From Aurantiochytrium sp. KH105 (lineage: Eukaryota; Sar; Bigyra; Thraustochytrida; Thraustochytriidae): a stretch of DNA of 64,000 nt. Positions 10,793 to 22,115 of this stretch are shown here, piece by piece. Within the stretch, counting starts at the first letter, position 1. The number at the start of each line of letters is the position of its first letter. The translations under genes were made by a program, and so were the position numbers. The stretch is taken from NCBI GenBank assembly GCA_003116975.1, contig BGKB01000034.1, positions 62,001-126,000 on the forward strand, read 5' to 3'. The notes under the pieces were generated by a model. That model was not told the DNA's origin. It worked only from the letters and a program-made list of their open reading frames with translations, and made no database searches.

Positions 10793-11078
10793 TCGCATAT
10801 GATCTGATCTGATCTGACCCACAATTGAGGAAGAGCTTTTGTTTCTCCGCTGCATATCAGTCTTCAACGATGCGTAGAATATTGTGTTCTGGATAATGAG
10901 CGAATGAGACAGACCTCTTTCTTATGCTGCTGTATTCCCACTGCACGCATTCCAGAAAAGTCGACAAGATCGCGAAGCAAAGGCACGAGGCTCTAATTAA
11001 CTTTGTTCATCCAAAAGCAAAATGATTGGCCGCTTTTTTCGGCTCGTTTGTTTGTTGCAACTTGACAAATATTCAAAC

Positions 11079-14000
11079 TTAAGCAATTGCAGATTCGTCC
11101 ACGGGCAGTCGAAAGAGTTCAAAGCCCGTTTCGCAGTATATGTTGATGCGAAAAGCACCCTCTTTGCCTCGCGGAAAGAGCGAGGGGAAAATCGTGTACG
11201 TAATGTCTGACGTGCAAGGAAGCTTTATCTCAAACGAGAGATCCCGCGAATCCTTGTACTTGCCCGTGCTTGCCACCACAGAATTGGCAGCCAGCTCTCC
11301 ATTGAGCCGCTTCCCATCAATATTGAGGAGAAGAAGAGACATGAACGGGTAAATTCGCCCGCTCTCACGAGCAGCATCTTCATATTGGCCAAAAGGATCA
11401 ATTCCCGTCGGCTCACCGGAAAAACCGCCACTGTCCGTCTCACCCAAGGGGCCACTGCTCCGATAATGACTCGACTGTGACTCTTGAAGATTGGAGATGG
11501 AAAAAAAGACTGTGACAGTCTCGAGCTTCCCTGACCCGCACCCCAAAGCACGGTGCGGCGCAAGCTTTCGCGCCGCAGACTCCTGTAGTCGAAAGCCATA
11601 CTGCGGATTGTAGTAAGCGCCCGGTTGATTCGGCGGGCCGCCCGCGGTAAAACCCTTCCACTCGTCGCTGATAGATCGATGCACCCACTTTTCCTTGTCG
11701 AAAATCTGGCACACGTATAGCCATTGGAACCGGGCCACAAAGTCCTCGAGCGAGATCCAAAAGTCGCCCTCCTCCGGGGACCCAAAAGGTCTCGACGTGT
11801 TGTCCGACTCAAAGCCTGTGGGTAGCGATCCAAGAGGGTCTTCGTTAGCGTCGTCTTCGCTTTCCATTTGGGTCAAGATTTCACGCAGGCCGTCAACACG
11901 CGAGGCCGCATCCACCTCGAATTTGAGACGGCGCTGCATTCGTCGCGTCCAGCGTTTCCGGTCCTTGCGAGACCACGGCCCGTTCCAACGCGAGATGCCC
12001 CATGGGTCGCGTAACCGCAGCAGCTTGTGCTTGCCATTGTAATCTGACTCGTCCATCACATCCACGATAGAATATGCGTGCCCGTGAACGATGCCATTAC
12101 GATCGGTGGCGAGCTGGCCATCCGCAAATTGGTTCGAGTCTCCCATCGGCGGCGCTGGCGATCCAGCAGCAAGCAATGCCCCGCGACTCTTGAACTCGAG
12201 GAGCTTGTCCCAAAGTGCACCGGACATGACAACTTCGACGTCCTCGTGCAAAGCAAACACCTGCGAAAGGCCACCCGTGAGGTCAACGAGCGCCGAGTGG
12301 ACGTGACCACCATTGAGTGCCTCATACGATCCAAAACGCTTTGCATACGCCTTTTCAATGAGCATTGGCCACAACACATTGCCTGTTCGCGAACGACAGT
12401 ACTGCGGTAAGGGTAGACGGCGCACTTCGTTGGGATCGTAGTCGTCCTGCGGGCGCTTGAGCACGATATCTGGAGGCCTATCACTTAATCGTAGAGATTT
12501 AGACTCATCGTTTGGATCAAACTCAAGACTCTGTTCCAGCGAACACGGGAACCGGTCATCAATGAGAATGTTCTCCCACTTGCCGTCCAGAAAGAGTCGC
12601 ACATGATAAATTCCTTTTTCGGCAACGTGCTTGGTCACCACCACATCGTCGAGCAAACGCGGGAAAAGCGCGACCACGGACATTGCACTCAAGAGCCAGC
12701 AGTCGCCTGTTCCGCCTTGGAGGACCTCCGTTGGATCATATACGTTTTCAGAGGGCTTCACGCAAAGAGAAAGGTTCATCACGCGCGCCACTTCATTGGG
12801 AAGAAACTCGCTTGGTCGGCACCACACGGCTCCGCGAATGTCATCCTCGTCAAGGTCGTCCAGATATTCTTCGTAATCTTCGTCGTTCCAGTCAAGAAAT
12901 AAGCTCGCGTTCGTGGCCGGGAACTCGGGGTCGCTCCATCGTCCGCTATGCTGAACAATCGACTGCAGCTGCGTCCACACCATATCGTCGTCGAGGTGCT
13001 TCCACTCATGAGAGAGGACATTGAGCTCGCTATTCGTGCGCAGGCCACTGCGAGAGTACTGATGGTGGTGCTGATGTTGTTGCTGATCGCGTGGACTCTC
13101 ATGGGGTGCTGCGTGCCGCTCATATTGACTGGCAATCAATCCTTTTCGATTACTCACCGTCTGCGCCAAGCGCAGGCGGCCAGCATTGCGAAGATCGGCC
13201 GCAGTTCGCGCGACGGTCGAAGACGATCGTCTCGACGCAGCGCGCAATGGACCACGACCCCCTTTCCAGAACTTGAGATTCTTGAGCGTGGACAAGGAGG
13301 TCGCGGGCGAATTCGACGACGAAGACGGCGCCTGAGTTGCTGTTGCCTGATCATGAGACTTTGCAAGCGATGCAGGAGCCGAAGGCACAGTTGCATCGCT
13401 AGAGATGTGCTCTCGTGAGGAACTGATGTTTGTGATGTTGACCTCTAGAGACGGTAGCCGATACGGCGTCGAGTTGCCCATGTAGGGCACTCGTTCAGCG
13501 TGTGAATGGCTTGCGAGCGCGCTCGGAGGAATGACCTTGCGCGTATCGTCGAGGATTCCAGCATCTTCCGGCGAGGCATGCGAGTTCGAGTGTCTTATCC
13601 GAGGCGCACCACGCCCAGAGCTCCCCGAACCGGTGCTCACGCTATCTCCACCGTGCGTTGACGAAAGCGGCGTCCAAACGACACGTTTGCATGTCGCTCG
13701 CTGTTCCAGCACAACCTGTGTTGTCCGCATCCAAAATAAAACATTGAAGAGAGCATCATACTTGCAGCCATCATGAAGGAATCGCTCGTACTCGGCGTCG
13801 CATTCTGCGACGGAATCGTAGTATTCAACGAGCGCCTTAGCGTTGCTGATAATGGTTTCCTCGCCCTCTTGCTCTTCATCTTGTTCCTCATCCTCTTCCG
13901 TGGACGCGTCCGCGTCAAGTTCATCAAAGTGCTGCTCCTCCCCGGCGTCGTTGATATCGTCTGTTCTTGTTCCGCCAGCACTCTGGTCGTCTGTTTCACC

Positions 14001-17000
14001 CTGCGGACTATTCAGCGACAAACTGGACCCAGATTGGCCCGTTTCCACATCAGTCGGGCTTGCCGAGGGAAAGGTCGGCCGTGACAAGCCTGGCATTGAC
14101 TTGGATACAAGTGGAACGAGGCGTGCCTTTCCTGGAGCAGATGTCGTGGGAACCTGACTCTCGGCCCTCAGGAAAGAGCGTGGCGAACGCATCCGCCGTC
14201 GCTTGCTTTTCCAAAACCGGTTCCTTTCCCGAGACTGTTGCGTTCCCTCAGCCCCCCTGCGCGGCGAGGCCGCTTCGCCTTCGTTCGTTTCGTCGAGGCG
14301 CGGTCGGCGGATCTGGAGCCAGGACGCCATCATTGCCTGCTGGGAAATCTGCAGACAGCGATCGACAGATTCGCGCAAAATGCGCTCAAAAATGGTGTCA
14401 AGCTCGGAGACATCATCAATTTCGAGCAAATTGCTGCGAAAATGAAGCGACCGCTCCACGGACATGTGCAGCGCGTAGATCTCAAGCAGGCAAATGGCCA
14501 CAGAAGTCATGGAAATGCCCGCATTGGGCTGCACGGTCCAGGTAATGCTAAAGCCCAGAAGCTGCAGCGAAAAGAGCACACCAATGACCCAGAGAACCGG
14601 ACTGTTGTACTTGTAAAGCTCCCCTCCACGATTTTCCACTTTGAAGGCAATAGCCGGAAGCCCAAGCAATGAAGGCGCAGGGGACAGACGTGTTGACTTG
14701 CGAACCAAATCACGGTTAATGCTGAGAATGAAGACGGTCGTGAAGACAAAGGCCAGGGCATACGCAACGAGAAAGTAGCTCACACCATACAGAGGGTCCG
14801 AGACGTCAGCAATGATGACGCTTTGCTGCGTCCCGAGATCCCACGCACCGAGCGCGCAAAGTACGATCACAAAGACAACAACGACCCAAAGCCAACGACG
14901 CGTCGGGCGCAGACTCTTGTCGCTGTCGATGCGCGAGGAATGCCACCACAGCCAGATACATGCCAACACAAAGACAATGACCAGACACAGGTAGTAGAAA
15001 ATGGCGGCAAAAGCAGAGAAACGGATCGCAAACCAAGAGCCGAGTCCCAGCAAGATCAGTAGGCACGAGGTCGCAGCCGCTACAACAAACCAGTTAAGCT
15101 TGAAGTGCTCATCGCGGAAAACGAGCATAGAACCAACACCAGTGATAAAGACAGGGACGAGCAGCAGGAAGAAGCCAATGACATCGAGGAAGTCATTGTA
15201 GGCGGTGCCGCGTGAAGTAATGACCTCCTCAAGACCCACAACGTAGGATGCCAACATTGTGGACACGAGCAGCGCAAAGAAGAACACGAGACCACTCGAG
15301 ACTTGGAGCGTATTGAACCAGAGTTTGGCGCCAAGAACGCCGCAGAGGAGAGCAAAGGTTGCACAGGGAAAGAGAATGGCAAACTCTGTGTCAAGCTTCT
15401 CAATCTCGTAGGCAAGAGAGGCGCCCCAGGCTGCAAAACCTGAAATTACGAAAAGGGAGCCGGCCACCACGACTGCGTTGCGACGCCAAATGAGCCGGCG
15501 CGCGGCCTTGACCTTGGCCGCATAGTTGCGCAACTTGATGGTGTGCTCGTCGTAGGGCTCTGCGCTCGCTGGTAAAATGACGCGCTTGGGAAGCGGATGC
15601 CAAAAGCGAAAGTCATCGCGCACCCAGATCTCGTGCACGTACACGGCGACGAACGTCACGGGAAGCATTGTTGCGACGGTGCCAAAAATGGAGAACTTCT
15701 CGGACTTGGCGAACATATCATACGAGATGAAGTATGCACTGTAAATGGCAAGCGCCAGAACAGCCGAAAATGTGAGCAGAACTTGCGAGGCAAGGCGCAG
15801 GTTGCTCAACACGTGTAGAGGCCGCTTACCCCGTATTCGCAGCCAATAGTGCCAAGCAAGAAAGCCGGCGCAAAAGTTGCAAACGATGAGCAAAGCCAGC
15901 ACGCCAATTTTGTATTGCGGGACGGCATCCTCAAGGATCCAGATGGTAACATAGCCCCCATTGTTCTCTTGCACGCCGAGTCGCATGGCATTGTCCAGCG
16001 TTGGCGAGCTCAGCAGCCACGTGAGCCCTCCAAAGTAAACGAGAAACACAGCAAAGAGGATTTCACGCAGAAACACGATACTCGAGAGCCATAGAACCCG
16101 AAAGAGGGATCCAACACCGCGGACACGGCGAACTGCGCGCAAAACAGTTCTGCGGCCCGTCCCGCCCGTGGACTTTTTCGACATATACTCTGAGGCAAGA
16201 CCTCTGCCCAGATAGATGCTTGCGATGGTGTAAAGACACGCCTGGCCAATGAACCAGGCGTCACTGGGAACACTTACGAGCACAATGCGTGACAAGAGCG
16301 ATATGGTGGCAATATGCCAAGGCTTGGCACGGCTTATGCGCGCATAGCGCGAGCTGGCTTGGACTTTGGTGCGCATCTTCGTACTTTCCGCAAACCTGAG
16401 CAGGAGAATCGAGTCGGTCATGAGGATGCCGACGGCCTGAAAAAACGCCACGGTGCGTTGCGTGAGAACGAGATGAAGCACAGCGTGCATCAGGAGCACC
16501 GTTACGGAAGCTCCATATGAAATCATCATGCCAGCGCGCAAAATACCCATGTAGGCATGCAGCAGCTTGTCCATGTAGTTTTGTTCGCTGAACGGTTTCG
16601 AGGCTCGAATTACGCGCGCTGGTGGTCGAGACTTGTCGACAGACCTGTGCAGCGACTCTTGCCTTGCAATGCCCTCGATGGTCACCGCTGCGTCACCGCG
16701 CTGCAGACCCGGCATGTCCCCCATTTGTTTCCAAACAAAGTTTTTGAGAATCTTATACGCACGCGCAAGTTCTTTGTCGATGAGTTCGCGGCCGTCAGGG
16801 CTCGAAAGTGGCACGCGTATTGGGGCGTTGATTCCGGGGAGCGCGTCCCAGTCCGCCTTCTTGATGTGAGGCGATGCATTGCCATCATTATCGTTGCTGT
16901 GTGTGCCGCCGTTGCGGTCTTCGGCGTCGCTTGTCCTGTCTTCGTCGTCGTTGTTTAGGCTCGAAGACGGGCGCAGCAGACTGTCTTCGCGAGGACTGTC

Positions 17001-18035
17001 CATGTTCATGAGCACGTCGACGCGCTCCTGTGCGGTGGGGGCTCGCTCATTGAGCTGTGTATCGATGTCGCGCGCGCTCGCGAGCGACCCGGTGGCGTCG
17101 TCGGTCTCCGTTGCCGCCATGGCAATTTGGTGTGCATTGACGCCATAACGCATGAGACTTTGTGCAACGCGTGTTTGAACCTCTACGACGAGGTCAACGC
17201 CCGCGTGGACGTAGAGGTCGATGAGGAAAGCAGTCATGATGACAAAGATTGAGTTGAAAAGGATGAAGATCCAGTTTGACCCCACGTGCCAGGTCGAGTC
17301 TTGCATGTAGTTATCATGCGCCGCGCGCGTGTGCGAGGTCCATGTTTTGTTGCATTCTGTGAACATCCACGCAATGTCCTCCCCCTCGCACTCGCCGAAG
17401 GGGATGAGAAAGAGATTCGTAATTGTGACGAAGATGAGCCCGAGGGAAATGAGGAAGGCAAGAATTTGGCGCAAGACCTTTTCGCGAGCGTCTTGGGGTG
17501 CCCACCACGAATGCCCTTTCGTGTCCATGAGATTGAGCGAGAGCGGCACAAAGGAGAGCACGCGGATCTGCATCGAGATGTTCCATAGGTTTGTTTTCCA
17601 GAACAAGACCAGCGCGATTACGGTGAGCAGGTAGAGCCCCAGGGAAACGAGTGCCAGCGGTTTCTGGCGAAAGTTGCCCCAAACGCTATCTGAGGACGAA
17701 TAGTAGAGCATAAGTGCGACACTGACAGCGAGCGCCGCAAGGAGGGCCTTGACGACACCCTTCCAGGCGATGATGCTGTAGTGTAGAGTGCGTAAACTGC
17801 TCGCGCCGCGGTCTCTGACGATGATCCATGGCATGAGCCACTTTCTCCTTGCGGTAATTACTGGGGGCAGCATCCACCATCGGAACCTCGTTTTCGCCAT
17901 GATGATCATGATAATAAGATAGAGCACGAGCGTTGCGACGATAGCCGCCACGAGACCCGTGGCGCTCTTGACCTCCCAGATGTCCTTGCGCTCCCATAGC
18001 ACCACGCCTGTTGTTTGCACGACTTTGCCGGCCAT
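11079..18035 (-). CDS. Multi-transmembrane calpain of the DEK1 (TML-calpain) type
   Basis: 2318 residues in one uninterrupted frame. Roughly the first 1250 residues form many hydrophobic segments interrupted by a Ser/Asp-rich cytosolic loop (about 320-400). A long acidic and Ser-rich linker follows, then a calpain protease core and a C-terminal C2-like domain. The catalytic Cys is C1779 in GGTGDCWLLSA and the catalytic His is H1986 in HGHAYSIVD. The usual third residue, Asn in the RNPWG motif, is Asp here (D2010 in LRLRDPWG). The final ~120 residues (FEIKLPCTSDITYTIFPS) look like the calpain beta-sandwich. This order of many membrane spans, linker, CysPc and C2L is the one known from plant DEK1 and other TML-calpains, which act at the plasma membrane in development and mechanosensing; the role in a protist is unknown. 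Its start lies 2.2 kb from the divergent LACTB2-type gene. Confidence 0.88.
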   Translation of the reverse strand: MAGKVVQTTGVVLWERKDIWEVKSATGLVAAIVATLVLYLIIMIIMAKTRFRWWMLPPVITARRKWLMPWIIVRDRGASSLRTLHYSIIAWKGVVKALLAALAVSVALMLYYSSSDSVWGNFRQKPLALVSLGLYLLTVIALVLFWKTNLWNISMQIRVLSFVPLSLNLMDTKGHSWWAPQDAREKVLRQILAFLISLGLIFVTITNLFLIPFGECEGEDIAWMFTECNKTWTSHTRAAHDNYMQDSTWHVGSNWIFILFNSIFVIMTAFLIDLYVHAGVDLVVEVQTRVAQSLMRYGVNAHQIAMAATETDDATGSLASARDIDTQLNERAPTAQERVDVLMNMDSPREDSLLRPSSSLNNDDEDRTSDAEDRNGGTHSNDNDGNASPHIKKADWDALPGINAPIRVPLSSPDGRELIDKELARAYKILKNFVWKQMGDMPGLQRGDAAVTIEGIARQESLHRSVDKSRPPARVIRASKPFSEQNYMDKLLHAYMGILRAGMMISYGASVTVLLMHAVLHLVLTQRTVAFFQAVGILMTDSILLLRFAESTKMRTKVQASSRYARISRAKPWHIATISLLSRIVLVSVPSDAWFIGQACLYTIASIYLGRGLASEYMSKKSTGGTGRRTVLRAVRRVRGVGSLFRVLWLSSIVFLREILFAVFLVYFGGLTWLLSSPTLDNAMRLGVQENNGGYVTIWILEDAVPQYKIGVLALLIVCNFCAGFLAWHYWLRIRGKRPLHVLSNLRLASQVLLTFSAVLALAIYSAYFISYDMFAKSEKFSIFGTVATMLPVTFVAVYVHEIWVRDDFRFWHPLPKRVILPASAEPYDEHTIKLRNYAAKVKAARRLIWRRNAVVVAGSLFVISGFAAWGASLAYEIEKLDTEFAILFPCATFALLCGVLGAKLWFNTLQVSSGLVFFFALLVSTMLASYVVGLEEVITSRGTAYNDFLDVIGFFLLLVPVFITGVGSMLVFRDEHFKLNWFVVAAATSCLLILLGLGSWFAIRFSAFAAIFYYLCLVIVFVLACIWLWWHSSRIDSDKSLRPTRRWLWVVVVFVIVLCALGAWDLGTQQSVIIADVSDPLYGVSYFLVAYALAFVFTTVFILSINRDLVRKSTRLSPAPSLLGLPAIAFKVENRGGELYKYNSPVLWVIGVLFSLQLLGFSITWTVQPNAGISMTSVAICLLEIYALHMSVERSLHFRSNLLEIDDVSELDTIFERILRESVDRCLQISQQAMMASWLQIRRPRLDETNEGEAASPRRGAEGTQQSRERNRFWKSKRRRMRSPRSFLRAESQVPTTSAPGKARLVPLVSKSMPGLSRPTFPSASPTDVETGQSGSSLSLNSPQGETDDQSAGGTRTDDINDAGEEQHFDELDADASTEEDEEQDEEQEGEETIISNAKALVEYYDSVAECDAEYERFLHDGCKYDALFNVLFWMRTTQVVLEQRATCKRVVWTPLSSTHGGDSVSTGSGSSGRGAPRIRHSNSHASPEDAGILDDTRKVIPPSALASHSHAERVPYMGNSTPYRLPSLEVNITNISSSREHISSDATVPSAPASLAKSHDQATATQAPSSSSNSPATSLSTLKNLKFWKGGRGPLRAASRRSSSTVARTAADLRNAGRLRLAQTVSNRKGLIASQYERHAAPHESPRDQQQHQHHHQYSRSGLRTNSELNVLSHEWKHLDDDMVWTQLQSIVQHSGRWSDPEFPATNASLFLDWNDEDYEEYLDDLDEDDIRGAVWCRPSEFLPNEVARVMNLSLCVKPSENVYDPTEVLQGGTGDCWLLSAMSVVALFPRLLDDVVVTKHVAEKGIYHVRLFLDGKWENILIDDRFPCSLEQSLEFDPNDESKSLRLSDRPPDIVLKRPQDDYDPNEVRRLPLPQYCRSRTGNVLWPMLIEKAYAKRFGSYEALNGGHVHSALVDLTGGLSQVFALHEDVEVVMSGALWDKLLEFKSRGALLAAGSPAPPMGDSNQFADGQLATDRNGIVHGHAYSIVDVMDESDYNGKHKLLRLRDPWGISRWNGPWSRKDRKRWTRRMQRRLKFEVDAASRVDGLREILTQMESEDDANEDPLGSLPTGFESDNTSRPFGSPEEGDFWISLEDFVARFQWLYVCQIFDKEKWVHRSISDEWKGFTAGGPPNQPGAYYNPQYGFRLQESAARKLAPHRALGCGSGKLETVTVFFSISNLQESQSSHYRSSGPLGETDSGGFSGEPTGIDPFGQYEDAARESGRIYPFMSLLLLNIDGKRLNGELAANSVVASTGKYKDSRDLSFEIKLPCTSDITYTIFPSLFPRGKEGAFRINIYCETGFELFRLPVDESAIA

Positions 18036-20237
18036 TGTTCTTTGCGCTCAAGAACCAACTATCTCCAGGTCGAACGGTCGAGCCAGCCCGGCCAGCCTTG
18101 GCCCTGCTCGCCGCGTCAGGCACGCCGCCACTCCTCACAGGCCTCGCTCACTCGCACCAACAAGAGAGGGGAAAAAGAGACACACACAATACACTGAGAA
18201 CCGTGAGCGAGCAAGGCGCGAGGCGCACCTCGGTCGAGCTTTAGCGAGCGGCCTGGCGAGACCTGGTCGAACCAACCTCGGCACGCGCCGCTTGCCCGGC
18301 TACGCAGAGCAAGCGTGCGAACGGAGGCCTCGCTCGCTCGAGGCGAAGAAGAAGACGGAGAAGACGCAGAAGACGAGGCCCGAAAGGGCGAGCAAGCCGC
18401 GCCCGCGGACCTCGCGAGCTCGCCGCCAGCGGCCGTCGGTACCGGCAGGCCGCGAAGGGCGCGCAGAGCAGGCAGCAGGCGGCAGGCCGGGTCGGCAAGT
18501 CAGCGCGGCCTCGGGCGGCAGCGGCGTTCTTCAGGAGGCAGCCGGGCGGGGTCGAGTCGGCCTCTCCTCAGGGAGGCCGGCCGTCTCCGCGCCGCCCGCG
18601 CCGCCTCGCCCGCCCGCCCGCCCGCCTGCCGGCGCGGGGCGCGGCGCGGCGCGCGAGAGGGCGCGGCGCCGGGCTCTGCTCCGGCCGCCGGAGCGTGGGC
18701 GGGAGCGAGGGCCGCCGGAGTCGGGGGCTGTTTCAGCCGCGCCGCGGTGGTGATCCGTGCGATGGAGATGCCGCGCTCGCCGATCCTCGCTCGCGCGTTG
18801 GCGCCGCCGAGCAGAGACGGGAGGGAGGAAGGGAGGGAGGGCGGGGCCGGGCGGGGCCCGCGGCGCTCGCGCGGCGCAGCACGCCACGCGCGGCGCAGCA
18901 CGCCACGCGCGACGCCACGCGACGCGGAGTCGCGCTTCGAGTTTGTTTGCCCTCTCTCTTTTTGAAAAGAAATGTGGAAGCGACTTTTATCCGGAAGGGA
19001 CCTATCCTTGCGCAGATAGGCCGGTTCGTTTTTACAGGCTTTACCGAGCGAGCGAACGATGATTATCAACGACGGTGTGGCCCAGCACGCCGCGACCGGG
19101 CGGCTGCAGCAACCGTCGAGCTCGAGCGCAGGCCCGGCTGCCGAGCGCGACTCTGCCGCGCGGAGCTCGCGTCTTGCCGCGTCGGGCTTCGGGTGTTTCG
19201 GAGGACCCCGGCTTCTGCGGGATTCAGTGGGCGGCGACTTGGGATTGCGATTGGGATTGGCGGTGAGGCGAGCGCGCGGGCTCTTGGAGGACCTCGTCGT
19301 GGAGACGAGACGAAACGAAACCGTCATCGACGGGGATGCCGGAGGGCGATTTGGGGGGAGAGGAGACACGGCGGGGAGTGACTGCTTGTCACAGAACGAG
19401 CGAGCTCTCCGAGGTCCAGAAGCAAAAGACCTGACCGGTGAGGGCAGACGTGGGTCAAATCGGCCAGGCGAGCGCAAATCCGTTACGGTCCTGTCGGTCG
19501 CCGTGCTGTATTGTCGGCACGGGCTGCCAGCAACAGCAGCAACAGCAGCAGCTGCCCGTACTACACATCCTCTGGTCCGGGCGCCGAGGAGTAGCCAGTT
19601 GTGAGAGTCCCTACTAAATAACACCCCGGGACTTGTTCCTGGGCGATTGCGATTGATCAGCTGCAGCTACTACAGCCAGGAGCCGCTGCCGCTGCCGCAT
19701 CTACTGCGCCGCACTCCCCACCCATCGTCCAAATGAACATCCGATGAGATCCCGCTCTCTTCATCAAGAACGTCAATCTCGCTGCCTTGAGCACGTGTGT
19801 CATAACACCCCTGAGCTGGAGGACGACGACCGAGTCCTGCTCCACGCCCTTTTGGTCCCTGGACTTGCTATCAATGTTCGCAAGCATGGTCCGTCCGACA
19901 TTCGCCGTCGCCCAAACCGATCCCTACGCAGGCTGCGTAGACCCGCTTTGGCCGCCGGCAGACCCCGTTGCTGCGCGCTCTGCGTCGTTCGTCCGGCGCC
20001 GCAACCTTCGCGCGACATCTCCCGCCAGCGCGAGCACACCGCCTCTCGCGCGCGCATAAGAGCTCGGCGTCGAAGCGCGGGATTGACTGACATTTGGCAT
20101 TGTCGATCTTGACACCGTCGTAGCCAAAACCTTTCAAGCAGGAGGCGCTGCGCTGCGCTGCGCTACAAGGCGAGGCAAGGCGAGGCGAGGCGAGGCGCCC
20201 ACGCGCGGCGGACAAAGACGACAGAGCAGCTGCGGTC
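18036..20237. other. Large divergent intergenic region, very GC-rich
   Basis: About 2.2 kb between the start codons of the calpain and LACTB2-type genes. The part at about 18240-18940 is extremely GC-rich, with CCCG/GGGAGG simple sequence. Open frames of up to 374 codons here are Arg/Ala/Pro/Ser-rich on both strands and look like composition artefacts. A GGCGA pentamer tract lies at 20168-20197. No RNA gene or domain is recognised. Confidence 0.55.
20168..20197. repeat. AGGCG pentanucleotide microsatellite
   Basis: Six tandem pentamers of AGGCG/AAGGCG type, about 40 bp upstream of the LACTB2-type start codon, so probably within its 5' leader or core promoter. Confidence 0.85.
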
Positions 20238-21354
20238 ATGGCCGCTAACCTGACGCAGCACCTGCGGGGCGGGAAGCAAGTCTTGCAAAAGCTTGATGCC
20301 TTTTCGACGCTGTCGCCTGTGGTCACGCGAGTCCTTGGGCAAAACCCGGGCTCTTTCACGCTCAACGGTACGTGTATGACTCACACGCGAAACACACACC
20401 AAAAGAGAACAACAATTCCCTTGCTTGGTCTTGCTTGTCTTGCACCTGCAAAGGTCGAAAAAAGGATTGTGTTCGCAGACTGACAACGCTGGGGCCGCAG
20501 GCACCAACACGTACTTGATTGGCTCGGGGCCCAAGCGCATCCTCTGGGACACCGGCGAGGGTCTCGAAGATTACGTAGAGACCCTGCGTAAGGCCATGTC
20601 CGAGGTCGGCTGCACTGGGCTGCAAGCCATTGTCATCTCGCACTGGCATTTCGACCACTTGGGCGGCGTGCCGTCGGTGGTCAAGGCCTTTTCAGAGTCA
20701 GAGACTTCTCCGGTGCCTGTGTACAAGTTTATTCCAGAAGAGCTCGAGCCTTCGTATGGTGGCGAGGGTGCTGTGACACCGTATGAGATCTGGCCAAAGG
20801 ACAAATTTACTCCGCTTGGCGACGGCGACGTCCTGCGCACGGAGGGTGCGACTTTGCGCGTATATCTCACCCCCGGTCACGCAAACGACCATCTCGTTGG
20901 AGTAATCGAGGAGGAGCAATCGATGCTGTCAGCGGATAATGTCCTTGGCGAAGGCACGGGTGTCTTTCGCGACCTGACGGCTTATCTTGCCTCCTTGCAG
21001 CGAATGAAAGACCTCAAGCCGCAAAAGCTCTACCCAGGGCACGGTCCCGTGATTGACGACGCGATTGAGCGCATTGACGCCTATGTGGAACACCGCATGG
21101 GACGCGTTCGCCAGGTGGAGGGCGCAATGCGCGACGCTGGCCAAGAGGCGGCCCTCACGGTCGAGCAGATTACGCGCGCAGTCTACCCGTCGGATCTCGA
21201 TCCCAAGCTCTTTGGGCCTGCCATGTATAACACCGTGAATGTTCTCACGTATCTGAGTTCCGAGAAGAGGGCAGAAAAGACTGGCCCTGAGCCCAAAGAG
21301 CCATTTTCACAGCAATGGCAGCTTTGTCTGAGCGCATCTGCGTCCGGGCTCTAG
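20238..21354 (+). CDS. LACTB2: LACTB2-type metallo-beta-lactamase fold hydrolase, two exons
   Basis: Exon 1 is 20238-20367, the intron 20368-20500 (GTACGT...CCGCAG, 133 bp) and exon 2 20501-21354. The spliced protein has 327 residues. The join reads SFTLNGTNTYLIGSGP, matching the LACTB2 start (NPGxFTLxGTNTYL), which fixes the splice sites. Zinc ligands are HWHFDH (H91, H93, D95, H96), H170 in TPGHAND, an Asp in the SADN block, and H224 in LYPGHGPV. LACTB2 enzymes are metal-dependent hydrolases; the human one is a mitochondrial single-strand endoribonuclease, which is known for the family and not shown here. The first ~40 residues carry few acidic residues but are not a clear presequence. Ending the protein at 21354 leaves a Ser/Ala-rich tail; its length is normal for the family apart from that tail. 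Confidence 0.88.
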
Positions 21355-22115
21355 GCCTAATCCAAGAAAAGATTCATTGTGTCTCGTTCACCTTTGCCAT
21401 GCTTGTGTGATCTTGTTCTACATTTGGGTTTTGCAGACAAGACGATTTTGCACAGTTTTTAGGAGAATATGTATGGAAGATAACAGGTGGCTGACAAATT
21501 TTAGAAGATCGAGGAGAGGGAAAGGGAACGAAGACAAAGACGCCATCGCCGGACAGGTAAAGCGTGCCCAGCCAAAAGTGTCTGAAGAAAACGGAAAGTG
21601 GGTGGGAGATAAAGGAAGGGGGGATAAACACACGAGCAACGTCGCGGCCGACGGCTCGCGTATGACATTTTGGGAGGTGAGACTGAAAGTACGAGCAAGA
21701 GCATCCAAGCGAGCAAGCAAGCAAGCATGCCAACGATGCTCGCTTACTTGCTTGATGGTCATCTTGCGTGCACAAAAAGCTGAAGATAAGCGCTCGCTCC
21801 TTGCTCGTGTCTCAGGTTCATGGAAAGGGAGAGGACCGGGTCGCTCGCCGCGCTAAAGTTCCAAACAGTTGCACAAAGTTGCAGTAGTATCTGCACTTGC
21901 AGTAGTACTTGCACAGCTGTAAACGAACGGGCGCCCCTACTCGACGGGGCACACCGCTCGTTTCGTGCATACGACCATCCACTCAAAAGAAAAGAATTGG
22001 AAAGAAGAAACAACGTGTGAAGAAACGCAGCGATGCAGATGGGATGGAGGCCTGGCGCCACTGTGCGCAGGCGCACTTTCATGCGCATGCACAGAGGCAA
22101 AAGGCGGGATCAGAC
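21355..22115. other. Convergent 3' intergenic region
   Basis: About 760 bp between the LACTB2-type and RhoGAP stop codons. It contains a short AAGC tetranucleotide tract at about 21713-21727. Overlapping frames of 110-160 codons occur on both strands but show no domain. No gene is called. Confidence 0.55.

Noticed and set aside
18500..19624. 374-codon minus-strand frame upstream of the calpain gene
   Set aside because: Arg/Ala/Pro/Ser-rich over its whole length with no domain, in extremely GC-rich DNA where stops are rare; overlapping frames on both strands are equally open.
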